Shown: positions 16,800 through 27,867 of the stretch, piece by piece
How positions within the stretch are numbered: the first letter of the stretch is position 1
Layout: the number at the start of each line of letters is the position of its first letter
Source of the DNA: Providencia huaxiensis
Lineage (GTDB): Bacteria > Pseudomonadota > Gammaproteobacteria > Enterobacterales > Enterobacteriaceae
Length of the DNA stretch: 64,000 bases
Assembly: GCF_002843235.3 (NCBI RefSeq)
Contig: NZ_CP031123.2
Location: forward strand, 1,736,001 to 1,800,000
Reading direction: 5' to 3'
Translations under genes and position numbers: made by a program
Notes under the pieces: generated by a model
The model's input: only the letters and a program-made list of their open reading frames with translations
Told to the model about the DNA's origin: nothing
Database searches by the model: none

Positions 16800-17987
16800 C
16801 TAAGTGGTCCACTCATCAATCATGTCAGCCCAGTCCTGCAACATGGCCGCGCGCTGCTCTCGGTACTCGGCTTTATTGTAAACTGCCCTCACCCCTTTCT
16901 GTTCGTGTGCCAGGCACTTTTCTATCCAATCCGTGTTGTATCCAGCCTCATGCAGCAAAGTGCTCGCTGTTCTACGCAGGTCATGCGGCCCAAACTTACT
17001 TAGTGACTGCCCATCCTTCTGCGCAGCCTTGTACGTTAAAGCCAATACACGATTCATTGTCGCACTGCTCATTGGGGCATCGGAGTCATAACGGGAAGGA
17101 AGAATATAATCAGACCCACCGGCAAATGTCTTCAAGGCAATAAGAATGTCCATCGCCTGGCGTGACAAAAACACCAAGTGAGGCTTTCGCCGTTTCATTC
17201 TTTCTTTCGGAATCGTCCACAGCGCTTCGCTAAAGTTAATTTCACTCCAAGTCGCATTGGTTAATTCGCTTTTGCGCACCATAGTTAGCAATAGCAATTT
17301 TACCGCAGTACGAATCGAAGGCGTGGTTCCAACTTTTTCCATATAACGATACATCAAACCGATTTCAGCCGGTGTTAACGTTCGGTCTCTTGGCTCAAAT
17401 CGAGCGATACTTGCGGGCCTCACCAAGTCTGCCGGGTTGTCAACTTTCTGGCCCCGTTCAATTGCCCACCGATACACCTGAAGTACAATATCACGCGTGT
17501 GTACAGCCGTTGCGGGCGCACCACGCTCTACTATCGAGTCAGTCAGTGCTCGCAGATCTTCATGGGTAATTTCTGTGAGCTTCCAGTTACCAAATTTATC
17601 TTTGAGTTCTCGGGCATAGACTGAGCGACGCATATCCCGGGTAGAATCGGCCATCTGATAACCTCGTAGCCATTTTATAGCCCAAGCACCAAAGGTTTCA
17701 GCATCTTTCGTTCTCGCCTTCGCACGGGCTTTCTCTTTGGCCGGTGACTTTCCATCAGTAACCATTCTCTTCGCTTCATTGAGACGCTCACGTGCTTCTG
17801 CTAACGTGATGCCTCCTATTCCATAGCGGCCAAAGGTAATGGTTTCTTGTCTGCCATTGATCGAGTAGTTGTAGCGAAAGGAGATAGACCCCGCTTTGGT
17901 GACAGCAACATAGAGGCCATCACGATCATTGACTTTGTAAAGTTTATCTTTGGGTTTGAGATTGCGTAGCTTGGTATCAGTCAGCAT
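16800..17987 (-). CDS. int: P4-type tyrosine integrase of the guaA-linked element
   Basis: A 395-residue integrase of the P4/DUF4102 type. The N-terminal arm-binding domain reads TDTKLRNLKPKDKLYKVNDRDGLYVAVTKAG with TFGRYGIGGITLAEARE. The catalytic domain shows Arg in LLLTMVRKSELTNATWSEI, HDLRRTAST (His-x-x-Arg), LAHEQKGVRAVYNKA with the second His and Tyr nucleophile. It would excise and insert the element. The gene is read away from guaA, whose 3' end is about 300 bases upstream, the usual layout for islands inserted beside guaA. Inverted ATACCATGC repeats precede its start. Confidence 0.93.
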   Translation of the reverse strand: MLTDTKLRNLKPKDKLYKVNDRDGLYVAVTKAGSISFRYNYSINGRQETITFGRYGIGGITLAEARERLNEAKRMVTDGKSPAKEKARAKARTKDAETFGAWAIKWLRGYQMADSTRDMRRSVYARELKDKFGNWKLTEITHEDLRALTDSIVERGAPATAVHTRDIVLQVYRWAIERGQKVDNPADLVRPASIARFEPRDRTLTPAEIGLMYRYMEKVGTTPSIRTAVKLLLLTMVRKSELTNATWSEINFSEALWTIPKERMKRRKPHLVFLSRQAMDILIALKTFAGGSDYILPSRYDSDAPMSSATMNRVLALTYKAAQKDGQSLSKFGPHDLRRTASTLLHEAGYNTDWIEKCLAHEQKGVRAVYNKAEYREQRAAMLQDWADMIDEWTT

Positions 17988-18010
17988 GTTTCGACCTATT
18001 ATTTTTGTTT

Positions 18011-18116
18011 GATACCATGCTGAAACACCCCTAAAAAACTAGACGTTAATCTTTATAAAACAAATAGATATAAAAAATTAATACCATGCCCCATCAAAAA
18101 CACTCAGCATGGTATC
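18011..18116. repeat. Inverted repeats upstream of the integrase (candidate Int arm or operator sites)
   Basis: GATACCATGCTGA at 18011-18023 is exactly reverse-complemented as TCAGCATGGTATC at 18104-18116, and a third ATACCATGC sits at 18081. They lie between the integrase start and guaA, where arm-type integrase sites and the int operator are expected. Together with the terminator at 18217, they fill the roughly 300-base gap between int and guaA, which holds no gene. The exact attachment core cannot be fixed because the other element end is outside the window. Confidence 0.6.
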
Positions 18117-18216
18117 GGGCGTAATCCATGGCATTACCAATGAATCATACCCATCAAAATACCACGGTCAAACCGTGCTTGGCGTTGCCAGACATTGCCA
18201 AAATTGACTAAGCTAA

Positions 18217-18247
18217 AAACAAAAAAAGTCCGCAATTACGCGGACTT
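18217..18247 (-). terminator. Rho-independent terminator of guaBA
   Basis: On the minus strand AAGTCCGC (18247-18240) and GCGGACTT (18233-18226) form an 8-bp GC-rich stem with a 6-base loop, followed by a T-run. It lies about 50 bases after the guaA stop and in its direction of transcription. Confidence 0.88.
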
Positions 18248-18294
18248 AAGGTTGATTTAGTGCCTGTTAATGCCAGAGCATTCTTAAAGGAGGA

Positions 18295-19872
18295 TTATTC
18301 CCACTCAATGGTCGCAGGCGGTTTGCCGCTGATATCATATACAACCCTTGAAATGCCTTCGACCTCATTAATGATGCGGTTTGAAACGCGGCCTAGGAAG
18401 TCATAAGGTAAATGAGCCCAATGCGCGGTCATAAAGTCGATGGTTTCAACTGCACGTAATGAAACAACCCAGTCGTATTTACGGCCATCACCCATAACAC
18501 CGACAGAGCGGACAGGTAAAAATACAGTAAATGCTTGGCTAACTTTATGATATAAATCCGCTTTATGCAGTTCTTCGATAAAGATAGCGTCTGCGCGGCG
18601 TAGTAAGTCACAGTACTCTTTCTTCACTTCACCTAGCACGCGAACCCCTAAGCCTGGGCCTGGGAATGGGTGGCGATATAACATATCGTACGGCAGACCT
18701 AACTCTAAACCAATCTTACGCACTTCATCTTTAAACAGCTCTTTTAATGGCTCAACTAAACCAAGCTTCATGTCATCCGGTAGGCCACCTACGTTATGGT
18801 GAGACTTGATAACGTGCGCTTTGCCAGTTGCTGATGCCGCTGATTCGATAACGTCTGGGTAAATCGTCCCTTGAGCTAACCATTTGATATTAGGCAGCTT
18901 AGATGACTCTTCATCGAATACTTCGATAAACACATGGCCAATTTTCTTACGTTTAGCTTCTGGATCGCTGATCCCCGCTAATACATTTAAGAAGCGATCT
19001 TCGGCTTTTGCATGGATGATGTTTAGGTCAAATTTACCTGCGAACATTTCCATTACTTGGTCTGCTTCGTTTAAACGCAATAAACCGTTATCAACGAACA
19101 CACAGGTTAAACGTTTACCAATTGCGCGGTTTAATAGCAATGCCGTAACCGATGAGTCAACACCACCCGATAATGCAAGCAGTACGTGGTCATCACCAAT
19201 TTGCTCTTTTAAACGCGCTACTGTGTCTTCGATAATTGCAGCTGGTGTCCACAGGGCTTCACATTGGCAAATATCTTTCACAAAACGCGTTAAAATATTT
19301 AGGCCTTGGTGAGTGTGAGTCACTTCTGGGTGGAATTGAACACCGTAGAATTTTTTCTCTTCATTTGCCATGATGGCATATGGGCAGCTTGGTGTGCTGG
19401 CAATGGTTTTAAAGTCCGCTGGAATTGCAGTCACTTTATCACCATGGCTCATCCAGACATCTAGTACTGGTTTGCCCGCTTCGTTCAGAGAGTCATGAAT
19501 ATCACGGAATAATTCACATTGCTCAGTGATTTCAACATTAGCATAGCCAAATTCACGTTCACCAGAGACTTCAACTGCACCACCCAACTGCATTGACATG
19601 GTTTGCATGCCATAACAAATACCTAATACAGGAACGCCTGCATTAAATACGTAATCAGGGGCACGTGGGCTATCTGATTCAGTCGTACTTTCTGGTCCAC
19701 CAGAAAGAATAATACCGTTTGGATTAAATCCTCGAATTTGTTCTTCTGTAACGTCCCACGCCCAGAGTTCACAGTAAACGCCAATTTCACGGATGCGACG
19801 AGCGATCAGCTGTGTATATTGCGAGCCGAAATCAAGAATAAGAATGCGATGTTTATGGATATTTGTTGTCAT
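18295..19872 (-). CDS. guaA: GMP synthase (glutamine-hydrolysing)
   Basis: Converts XMP, ATP and glutamine to GMP in the cytoplasm, the last step of guanine nucleotide synthesis. With ATG 19872 ([21 protein letters not shown]) it has 525 residues, the E. coli length; an upstream ATG at 19932 would add 20 unrelated residues. The class I glutamine amidotransferase domain has the nucleophile Cys86 in GICYGMQ and a His/Glu pair in FHPEVTHT; the ATP-pyrophosphatase P-loop is LSGGVDSS. The C-terminus ends normally in TIEWE, so the adjoining element leaves the gene intact. It lies 85 bases after guaB, in one operon. Confidence 0.97.
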   Translation of the reverse strand: MTTNIHKHRILILDFGSQYTQLIARRIREIGVYCELWAWDVTEEQIRGFNPNGIILSGGPESTTESDSPRAPDYVFNAGVPVLGICYGMQTMSMQLGGAVEVSGEREFGYANVEITEQCELFRDIHDSLNEAGKPVLDVWMSHGDKVTAIPADFKTIASTPSCPYAIMANEEKKFYGVQFHPEVTHTHQGLNILTRFVKDICQCEALWTPAAIIEDTVARLKEQIGDDHVLLALSGGVDSSVTALLLNRAIGKRLTCVFVDNGLLRLNEADQVMEMFAGKFDLNIIHAKAEDRFLNVLAGISDPEAKRKKIGHVFIEVFDEESSKLPNIKWLAQGTIYPDVIESAASATGKAHVIKSHHNVGGLPDDMKLGLVEPLKELFKDEVRKIGLELGLPYDMLYRHPFPGPGLGVRVLGEVKKEYCDLLRRADAIFIEELHKADLYHKVSQAFTVFLPVRSVGVMGDGRKYDWVVSLRAVETIDFMTAHWAHLPYDFLGRVSNRIINEVEGISRVVYDISGKPPATIEWE

Positions 19873-19957
19873 TTGAGGAGAATTCCAAAAATTCAAGTCA
19901 AAAATAAGAATCGGTGACGCAAACAAACGCATGCGCCACCCTGAGAAACTTTATCGA

Positions 19958-21503
<1,546 letters not shown>

Positions 21504-21595
21504 CCAGCGTTTTTTTGAAAAAAAACTTGATAACTCTTATGGCTAGGTTAGTATCTAACGATTAAGTCATTGTTTTAAAATTTGATCTGGCTCAC

Positions 21596-22963
21596 ATGTC
21601 GACATCACAAAATAGCGCAATTTACTCTGTTAGCAAGCTTAACCAGACGGTTCGAGAACTTCTTGATAACCAAATGGGTCGTATTTGGTTAACCGCAGAA
21701 ATTTCTAATTTTTCGCAGCCCAGCTCCGGTCATTGGTATCTAACCTTAAAAGATGATCGGGCTCAGGTTCGTGCAGCAATGTTCCGTGGGCAAAATGCGC
21801 GTGTCACTTTCCGCCCCCAGAATGGTCAACAGGTGTTAGTCAGAGCGACTGTCACCTTGTATGAGCCACGAGGCGACTACCAATTAATCCTTGAAAGCAT
21901 GCAGCCCGCCGGTGAAGGGTTACTGCAACAGCGTTTTGAGCTATTAAAACAAACGCTAAGCGCACAAGGCTTATTTGATATTATTCATAAAAAACCGCTC
22001 CCTAGCCCTGCTAAGTCTGTCGGTATCATTACCTCGGCAACGGGTGCAGCCCTACATGATATTTTAAATATTTTACGTCGTCGTGACCCTTCCCTGCCTA
22101 TCATCATCTACCCAACGGCCGTTCAAGGTGAGATGGCGCCAGCACAAATTGCTCGAATGATTGAGCTAGCAAACCTACGTCAAGAATGCGATGTGTTGAT
22201 CGTCGGTCGCGGAGGCGGTTCACTTGAAGATTTATGGGCATTTAATGAAGAAATCGTTGCTAGAGCCATTTTTGCCAGCCAACTGCCAATAATTAGCGCT
22301 GTTGGCCATGAAACCGATGTGACAATTGCCGACTATGTGGCGGACGTAAGAGCACCAACCCCGTCAGCCGCTGCTGAGCTTGTTAGCCGTAATCAATTGG
22401 AAATGCTCCGCCAGCTAAAATCAGCACAGCAACACCTTGAAATGGCGATGGATTATTACGTGGCAGGTCAACAACAAAGATTCGCACGCTTGCATCACCG
22501 CCTACAGCAGCAGCACCCGCAATTGCGGTTGGCAAGGCAACATAACCAGCTCAATTTATTGCAGCAAAAGCTGGCGCAGTCGATGACGCGGCAACTACAA
22601 AGTTCAACGGCTAAATTCGAGAAAGTTAATCATCGTTTACTGCAAAATGATTTGCGCCCACATCTGCAAAAACAACAACGCCAGCTGCAACAGACGCAAT
22701 ATCATTTGCAAAATATGGTTACCCATTTGGTCAATAGCTATCGCCAGCGATTCGCAGTGGCTTGTTCGAAAATGGAAGCGGTTAGCCCATTAGCCACCCT
22801 AGCTCGCGGGTTTAGTATCAGTGAAACCGCTAAAGGCACTGTGTTGAAAAAAACCAGCCAAGTGAAAGTCGGCCAACCGTTGAAAACACGCCTTAATGAT
22901 GGCTGGGTTGAAAGCCAAGTCACCCACATTGAGAAGGTTAAAGTCAAAAGAGTATCGAAATAA
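21596..22963 (+). CDS. xseA: Exodeoxyribonuclease VII large subunit
   Basis: Catalytic and DNA-binding subunit of exonuclease VII, which degrades single-stranded DNA in both directions. At 455 residues it is essentially the E. coli length (456). The N-terminal OB-fold ([30 protein letters not shown]) is followed by the catalytic core [34 protein letters not shown] and [16 protein letters not shown] with [29 protein letters not shown] long Gln-rich coiled coil spans about 275-400. It is divergent from guaB, the usual enterobacterial arrangement. Confidence 0.97.
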   Translation: MSTSQNSAIYSVSKLNQTVRELLDNQMGRIWLTAEISNFSQPSSGHWYLTLKDDRAQVRAAMFRGQNARVTFRPQNGQQVLVRATVTLYEPRGDYQLILESMQPAGEGLLQQRFELLKQTLSAQGLFDIIHKKPLPSPAKSVGIITSATGAALHDILNILRRRDPSLPIIIYPTAVQGEMAPAQIARMIELANLRQECDVLIVGRGGGSLEDLWAFNEEIVARAIFASQLPIISAVGHETDVTIADYVADVRAPTPSAAAELVSRNQLEMLRQLKSAQQHLEMAMDYYVAGQQQRFARLHHRLQQQHPQLRLARQHNQLNLLQQKLAQSMTRQLQSSTAKFEKVNHRLLQNDLRPHLQKQQRQLQQTQYHLQNMVTHLVNSYRQRFAVACSKMEAVSPLATLARGFSISETAKGTVLKKTSQVKVGQPLKTRLNDGWVESQVTHIEKVKVKRVSK

Positions 22964-22972
22964 TTATTTTAT

Positions 22973-23006
22973 CCACTTATCTCGATAAAAATAACGAGAT
23001 AAGTGG
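22973..23006. terminator. Bidirectional terminator between xseA and the receptor 3' end
   Basis: CCACTTATCTCG and CGAGATAAGTGG form a perfect 12-bp stem around a 10-base A-rich loop, with T-rich sequence on both sides. It separates convergent xseA (plus) and the receptor gene (minus). Confidence 0.85.
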
Positions 23007-23025
23007 TGTTAAATTTATATGTTGA

Positions 23026-23469
23026 TTAGAAACGCACCTGCCCACCTATCATATAGGTACGCCCTCTACCCGTTTCGTTATTTCGCCCTCGTTCTTCCAT
23101 AATTGCACCCGAATTTGCGCGATTTAATGCATCGGTATAGTTTTTATTTGTCACATTGTTAATGGTCATCATCAACTTAACGTTTTTATTAATTTCATAA
23201 TCTGCATATACATCAATAATGGTTGGCTGTTTTTCGTATTTTTCCGTCATAGCGTCACCATTTTGGTCGGCATCAAGAACTGGGCTAATTCGCTTAGACG
23301 GCCCTGTCCACGTTATCGTTGACCCCAGTGTCAGCTTTTCATCCAGCAAACGCACACCTGAATCTAATGTTAGGTAATAGTCGGGTAATTGCGTAAAGTC
23401 CCCAGCACTAAATGCAGAGGTACTATTAATAGAAACCGGTTGTTTCCCTGACTCTTTGGTATAGGAAAT
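23026..23469 (-). pseudogene. 3' fragment of the TonB-dependent receptor gene split by the prophage
   Basis: Last 147 codons of an outer-membrane receptor, read from the prophage edge: ISYTKESGKQPVSINSTSAFSAGDFTQL, then VRLLDEKLTLGSTITWTGPSKRI, YADYEINKNVKLMMTINNVTNKNYTDALN and the terminal GGQVRF. The last two are typical closing beta-strands of TonB-dependent receptors, ending in aromatic Phe. The 5' part is at 56,934-58,748; joining the pieces at the GAAA(T) duplication restores ...VFYSMISYTKES... in frame. As it stands this fragment has no start of its own except an internal ATG at 23355. Confidence 0.92.
23465..23469. repeat. Target-site duplication, left copy (GAAAT)
   Basis: GAAAT at 23465-23469 matches 56929-56933. 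If both phage ends are TG...CA, the T at 23469 belongs to the phage and the visible duplication is the 4-base GAAA; if the duplication is 5 bases as in Mu, the left end begins GTGG. Both readings restore the same target sequence. Confidence 0.8.
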
Positions 23470-23487
23470 GTGGGGAGGTGATCAATC

Positions 23488-23631
23488 TTGCACTATTTGA
23501 AAAGGGATTGGGATAGGCTGGACGCCTTGATGTTACTGACTTGGCGAGGATTTATTGATTCTGCACTAAAGAATACAATTTGATTTAATTTGTTATTTTT
23601 TGCATTCTATTCTGCATACTAATGATCATAT
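23488..23631 (+). repeat. Left-end transposase-binding motifs (TGCACTA family)
   Basis: TTGCACTA at 23488-23495, CTGCACTAAA at 23561-23570, TTGCATTCTA from 23610 and CTGCATACTAA from 23622 are variants of one motif. The right end carries TTGCACTA, TTTTGCATTA and TTTTGCACTG on the opposite strand. This matches the several transposase sites at each end of Mu. The remaining left-end sequence to 23,680 has no gene. Confidence 0.65.
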
Positions 23632-23680
23632 TTTAGGAGCGTTTAAACGGCATTTAAAGGACAATTGAAAGTTCTTCCAA

Positions 23681-24298
23681 TCATCCTACCTTACTGTGGT
23701 TTCCATCCTGGTTTAACTCACCAGATACATTGGTATTTTCCTGTTCTTCAATACGGTGCAAAATCTCTCTATCTATCGATTCATCACCAGCAATAGCTAG
23801 CCTGATAACTTGTTGCAACGTAGGTCGTATCTTTAGAATATCTAACGCTTGATCCAAATTGTATTCACTAATGCCATTGTTTGATTCTAATATTCCATCA
23901 ATGCCCTTTGTGGTTATGATCCTAATGAGTTGATTAACTTGCTCTGTCGTCATTATATTGAATAGCATATGCCAAACGGATGACAACTCACTCTTACTAT
24001 CATTTTCAGTATTAGTTGATAGCGCTCCATCTTCCTGAGTCTGCCCATTCACAAGCCAGTCTAGGCTAACATTTTCCTGTGTTGCGATGGACTGTATAGT
24101 ACTCAACGCTGGGTCAGTATCCTTTGTTAAGTAGTTATTTAATGTTGAAAATGATAACCCCCAATCCTTAGCTGCTGTTCTTATGCTTCTACTACCTATT
24201 AATATTTTTAGCCTTTCTTTAAATGCACTCTTTGTCGCTAGTGGGCTTTCTTTTGCTTTATCTTGAAAAGAAACTTCTAATGCTTTTTTTCTATTCAT
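23681..24298 (-). CDS. Phage repressor (c-like, HTH)
   Basis: A 205-residue lysogeny repressor by position: leftmost gene, read towards the left end and divergent from ner. Residues about 25-85 form a Cro/C1-like helix-turn-helix (FKERLKILIGSRSIRTAAKDWGLSFSTLNNYLTKDTDP). The C-terminal half is acidic and helical (LDQALDILKIRPTLQQVIRLAIAGDE), probably for oligomerisation. No S24/LexA-type self-cleavage motif is seen, so induction would not be by RecA-driven autocleavage. The intergenic region to ner has several repeats that may be operators. Confidence 0.85.
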   Translation of the reverse strand: MNRKKALEVSFQDKAKESPLATKSAFKERLKILIGSRSIRTAAKDWGLSFSTLNNYLTKDTDPALSTIQSIATQENVSLDWLVNGQTQEDGALSTNTENDSKSELSSVWHMLFNIMTTEQVNQLIRIITTKGIDGILESNNGISEYNLDQALDILKIRPTLQQVIRLAIAGDESIDREILHRIEEQENTNVSGELNQDGNHSKVG

Positions 24299-24481
24299 TT
24301 TCTTTTACACCTAACCTATTGAAAAACAACGATTGATCAAAATAAAAATCAATCGATTTAAATAAAGAGCAAAGAAAGTGATTTTCTTTCTTTACATGAA
24401 CATAATTTGGATCAATACTATATCCGTACAGATAACCCTAGCGGATTATCCGCGAGGGTAATTTTTAAGGGTAAACGAAAT
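24299..24481. promoter_or_regulatory. Divergent repressor/early promoter region with dyads
   Basis: This 183-bp region separates the repressor and ner. It holds AAAGAAAGTGATTTTCTTTC-like dyad sequence near 24,372-24,391, GATTGATC/GATCAA elements, and a -35-like TTTACA near 24,391 with a TACTAT further on. It also has CCCT-A-GCGGAT-T-ATCCGC-G-AGGG at 24,436-24,458, a nearly perfect dyad followed by TAATTTTT. These are candidate repressor and Ner operators; the last could also act as an attenuator hairpin in the ner leader. Confidence 0.6.
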
Positions 24482-24736
24482 ATGGATAGAAATGAAGTGA
24501 GTTATTCAGATTGGCATCGTATCGATATTGTTGCCGCTCTCCATAAGGAAGGGTTAACGATGAGAGACTTGTCAACGCGAGCAGGTTTAAGGCCTGACAC
24601 ACTCAAGAATGCACTGGCGCGTTCTTATCCAAAAGGTGAACGAATTATCGCTGATGCTCTTGGTGTTTTACCTCAAGATATTTGGCCTAGTCGTTATAAC
24701 AATAGAGTGAACCATTATGTACCTAACTGCGAATGA
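24482..24736 (+). CDS. ner: Ner-like early regulator
   Basis: An 84-residue DNA-binding protein resembling Mu Ner: DWHRIDIVAALHKEGLTMRDLSTRAGLRPDTLKNALARSYPKGERIIADALGV and IWPSRY. Ner turns down early and repressor transcription after induction. ATG 24482 gives the Ner-like N-terminus and has AAGGG upstream; an open frame from 24407 adds residues that do not belong. It overlaps the transposase start by 20 bases, coupling their translation. Confidence 0.9.
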   Translation: MDRNEVSYSDWHRIDIVAALHKEGLTMRDLSTRAGLRPDTLKNALARSYPKGERIIADALGVLPQDIWPSRYNNRVNHYVPNCE

Positions 24737-26759
24737 ATTGATTGGATTACCTGAATTGCCAGGAACAGTTCAGGGTATACGCCTGGCACTGAAAAAGCGT
24801 ACAGGTAAACACCCTGAATTTGTTCGTAAACGCGAAGGCACAAAGGCTTTCGAATACCACATTGATTGCTTGCCAGAAGCGGCGCAGGAAGTTGTTAAGC
24901 AACGTCATTTTAATGCGGTTCTTGAGCAGAAAAAAACGGATAACGCGCTCGAAAAAACGGTATCAAATCCCAGTGTTAAACCCGTTGATGAGTTGGCTTT
25001 AATGCGCCAGTGCCCTGCATTGTTAGAGCGTGAGGTTTCATCGTTAACAGCAGATCAAAAAAGCATTGCTGACGCGAGAGCAACATTAGCCTTAGAAGTG
25101 CTTTCTTTGATTTATGCAGGCGATACACGCATTGGGGCGGTGACACGTATCTCTGAACAGTCCCGAAAAGGTGTTTTGCCTCAGACGTTACAGCAAGCTG
25201 CGGATAATGCGAATGCGCGTAAAGGGACAACCCGCCGAGGTGTGAGCATCCGCTCTTTACAGGAATGGGTCACGTTGTATCAAAGCACCAATAATGGTGA
25301 TGAGCGATTGGCGTTACTGGCACCCGGTCACCATAAAGAGACACGTCCTGAGCAAGTCTCATGGCTACCGATGTTCTTATCACATCATCGTAATGTGAAT
25401 GGCCCATCGTTGATGGCAGCGTACCGCACATTCACTGAAGAGTGGCAGGAGCACTACGCAGACCAGCCTACTATGTTGGATGTTATGCCCTCTTATTATG
25501 CCGTTCGCCGCGTCATGGATAAATTACCAAAACGTGAGCGTGCTCGCGGGCGTGTAACTGGCTCGGCAGCTCGTGCATTAGAAACTTATCAAAAGCGTGA
25601 CTGGTCACAGATGCCAGTAAATGGTTGTTGGATATCAGATGGTAAGTCCATGAATATGAAAGTGGCACATCCTATTCACGGACGCCCATTTACACCTGAA
25701 TTGACGCTGGTTTTAGATGGTCGGACACGTTTTCTTGTGGGTTGGAGCTTGGACTTATCGGAGAACGTGATCGCCGTTGCATCAGCTTATCGACACGGTA
25801 TGAAATATCACGGCAAGCCATTATTTACCTATTCAGATAATGGTGGTGGTGAGAAAAACAAAACGTTAGATGCTGATATCACAGGTATTTTTCCACGGTT
25901 AGGTATTAAACATATGACGGGGATACCTGGTAATCCTCAAGCGCGTGGGATTATCGAGCGTCTCAATGCGGTTATTCCTCATAACGTGGCTGAACAATTC
26001 AAGACGTATAACGGAAGAGGTGCAGATAAAGAGCATGTACGCATAACCAGTCGACGTATTGAATCTGCGGTTAAAGCGATTGAAAACAATAAAGAACTTA
26101 ACTCTATACAAAAAGGTGCATTAGCTAAATTACCCAGTTGGCAGCAGCTATTAGATGCCATTGAAGTTGAGGTACAGCGTTACAACTATGAGCATCAGCA
26201 CAGCGAATTACCTAAACGCAACGGTCGCCATTTAACCCCTGCGGCTTACCGCGAAGAAGTGTTAGCTGCCGAAGGTGATGAAATCGAATATCTCACTGAA
26301 ATTGAATTACGCGAGATGTTTATGCCTGAAGTTATTAGAAAGGCACAGCGCGGTTGGATTGAATTTAATAACAACGAGTATTTTGCCGAAGACTTGATCC
26401 TCGTTGATGGTGACGAAGTTCGTGTGGCTTATGACATCCATGATGCAAAGGAAGTCATTATTCGCAAACTGGATGGAACCTATGTCTGCACTGCAATATG
26501 GAACGGTAACAAAGTGGCCGCAGTACCAACCACACAAATGGATAAAGCCATTGAAGACCGTCGTAAACGCCGTATGACTCGTGTAGAAGACAAGATACGT
26601 GAGATTGAGGCTGAGGCTCGCCCACTAATTGATACGAAGCCTACGCCTGATTTTGGTGGCTTTATTCCAGCAGATGAACCTATCACGACACCAAGAAAAC
26701 CGATTACGTTTTTACAATCTGAATATGAATACTTATCTGCGAAAGCAGGTAACCAATAA
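24717..26759 (+). CDS. Transposase A (MuA-like DDE transposase)
   Basis: A 680-residue recombinase that pairs phage ends and joins them to target DNA during integration and replicative transposition. The N-terminal Mu-type DNA-binding domain (ELPGTVQGIRLALKKRTG) is followed by a helical end-binding region. The catalytic core shows Asp308 (CWISDGK), Asp374 (FTYSDNGGG) and Glu414 (GNPQARGIIERLNAVI), the DDE triad. A MuA-type C-terminal barrel and a basic tail (EDRRKRRMTRVEDKIREIE) follow. Length is close to MuA (663). It is followed after 12 bases by the B ATPase. Confidence 0.95.
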   Translation: MYLTANELIGLPELPGTVQGIRLALKKRTGKHPEFVRKREGTKAFEYHIDCLPEAAQEVVKQRHFNAVLEQKKTDNALEKTVSNPSVKPVDELALMRQCPALLEREVSSLTADQKSIADARATLALEVLSLIYAGDTRIGAVTRISEQSRKGVLPQTLQQAADNANARKGTTRRGVSIRSLQEWVTLYQSTNNGDERLALLAPGHHKETRPEQVSWLPMFLSHHRNVNGPSLMAAYRTFTEEWQEHYADQPTMLDVMPSYYAVRRVMDKLPKRERARGRVTGSAARALETYQKRDWSQMPVNGCWISDGKSMNMKVAHPIHGRPFTPELTLVLDGRTRFLVGWSLDLSENVIAVASAYRHGMKYHGKPLFTYSDNGGGEKNKTLDADITGIFPRLGIKHMTGIPGNPQARGIIERLNAVIPHNVAEQFKTYNGRGADKEHVRITSRRIESAVKAIENNKELNSIQKGALAKLPSWQQLLDAIEVEVQRYNYEHQHSELPKRNGRHLTPAAYREEVLAAEGDEIEYLTEIELREMFMPEVIRKAQRGWIEFNNNEYFAEDLILVDGDEVRVAYDIHDAKEVIIRKLDGTYVCTAIWNGNKVAAVPTTQMDKAIEDRRKRRMTRVEDKIREIEAEARPLIDTKPTPDFGGFIPADEPITTPRKPITFLQSEYEYLSAKAGNQ

Positions 26760-26771
26760 TGGAGGTTTACG

Positions 26772-27665
26772 ATGTCTATCGTTAATGAACTTACCACGAT
26801 GATGAATAACAAAGGCTGGTCACAAGCTCAAGCGGCTCGCGGCATAGGTGTCAGCACGGCGGTAATTAATCAGTTTTTGCAAAATAAGTACAACGGCGAT
26901 GTCAATGCGGTTGAAGAAAAAGTCCGTCAGTTCATATCCCGTGAGCAAGAGCGTGATAAATCACGTCGTATTAAGCCTGTCTATGTAGCCACGTTAATGG
27001 CACGTAAAGGGCGTGATGTTATCCGTATGGCGCACATGGATGGTGATATTAACGTTATCTATGGTGATGCAGGGATGGGTAAAACCATGATCATGCGCCA
27101 ATATGCCAAGGAACATTTAGATGCAGTATTAATTGAGGCAGACCCAGGCTACACCGCTCGTGTTGTTTTAGAGGAGCTATGCAACAAATTGGGTTTAAGT
27201 AAGCGTGGCAACATGCACGAACTGAGCGAAGCCATTATTCAAACACTGCGGGATTCAGGGCGCATTATCTTAGTTGATGAAGCCGAAAACTTACCGTACC
27301 GAGCATTAGAAACCTTACGTCGTATCCATGATAAATCAGGGGTTGGCATTGTATTGGCGGGTATGCCTCGTCTGATTCTAAATCTTAAAGGTAAGCGCGG
27401 TGAATATAAGCAGTTGTATAGCCGTGTAGGCTTTGCGTTACGTATGGGAGAAGCATTACCCGAGGATGATATCACCAACATGATCACCATGATGTTACCC
27501 GAAGCGTCCGAACCAGAAGTATTAAATGCCCTTTATAAAGCGTGTAAAGGTAATGCTCGACGTCTGTTTAAGTTCTTACGCGGGATATCCAATGGTAGCC
27601 AAATTAGTGGTCAACCTATTGATGTTCAAATGGTTCATGAGTTCTCGGAAATGTTGATTAATTAG
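26772..27665 (+). CDS. Transposition ATPase B (MuB-like)
   Basis: A 297-residue AAA+ ATPase that captures target DNA and activates transposase A. An N-terminal helix-turn-helix (GWSQAQAARGIGVSTAVINQFLQ) is followed by Walker A GDAGMGKT (residues 98-105) and Walker B IILVDE (165-170), with sensor-like LAGMPRLIL. Size and order match MuB (312). An RBS GGAGG precedes the ATG. Confidence 0.94.
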   Translation: MSIVNELTTMMNNKGWSQAQAARGIGVSTAVINQFLQNKYNGDVNAVEEKVRQFISREQERDKSRRIKPVYVATLMARKGRDVIRMAHMDGDINVIYGDAGMGKTMIMRQYAKEHLDAVLIEADPGYTARVVLEELCNKLGLSKRGNMHELSEAIIQTLRDSGRIILVDEAENLPYRALETLRRIHDKSGVGIVLAGMPRLILNLKGKRGEYKQLYSRVGFALRMGEALPEDDITNMITMMLPEASEPEVLNALYKACKGNARRLFKFLRGISNGSQISGQPIDVQMVHEFSEMLIN

Positions 27666-27673
27666 GTGGCTAC

Positions 27674-27859
27674 ATGACTAAATCTATTACTCAAAGGTTA
27701 GACAGTGCAATAAGCAGCATTAGCCACTTTAGAGGGCAAGCAAGTTGCACAGCTGAAGAGCGAACCAGTTTTCACGTTTCACATTTAGATGAATTAATTG
27801 ATTTATTTACCGAAGCTAAAACCGAAATTGAAAAGCTTCAATCAGTTAAAAAGCAATGA
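27674..27859 (+). CDS. Small early phage protein, 61 residues
   Basis: Unrecognised 61-residue protein 8 bases after the B ATPase, with GGTGG upstream of its ATG. It is hydrophilic and helical (HLDELIDLFTEAKTEIEKLQSVKKQ near the end), suggesting a short coiled coil. It belongs to the early operon by spacing and strand. Confidence 0.6.
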   Translation: MTKSITQRLDSAISSISHFRGQASCTAEERTSFHVSHLDELIDLFTEAKTEIEKLQSVKKQ

Positions 27860-27867
27860 GGTACTGC

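Noticed and set aside
24436..24458. CRISPR-like or repeat array
   Set aside because: It is a single dyad; no array of spaced direct repeats occurs anywhere in the window.
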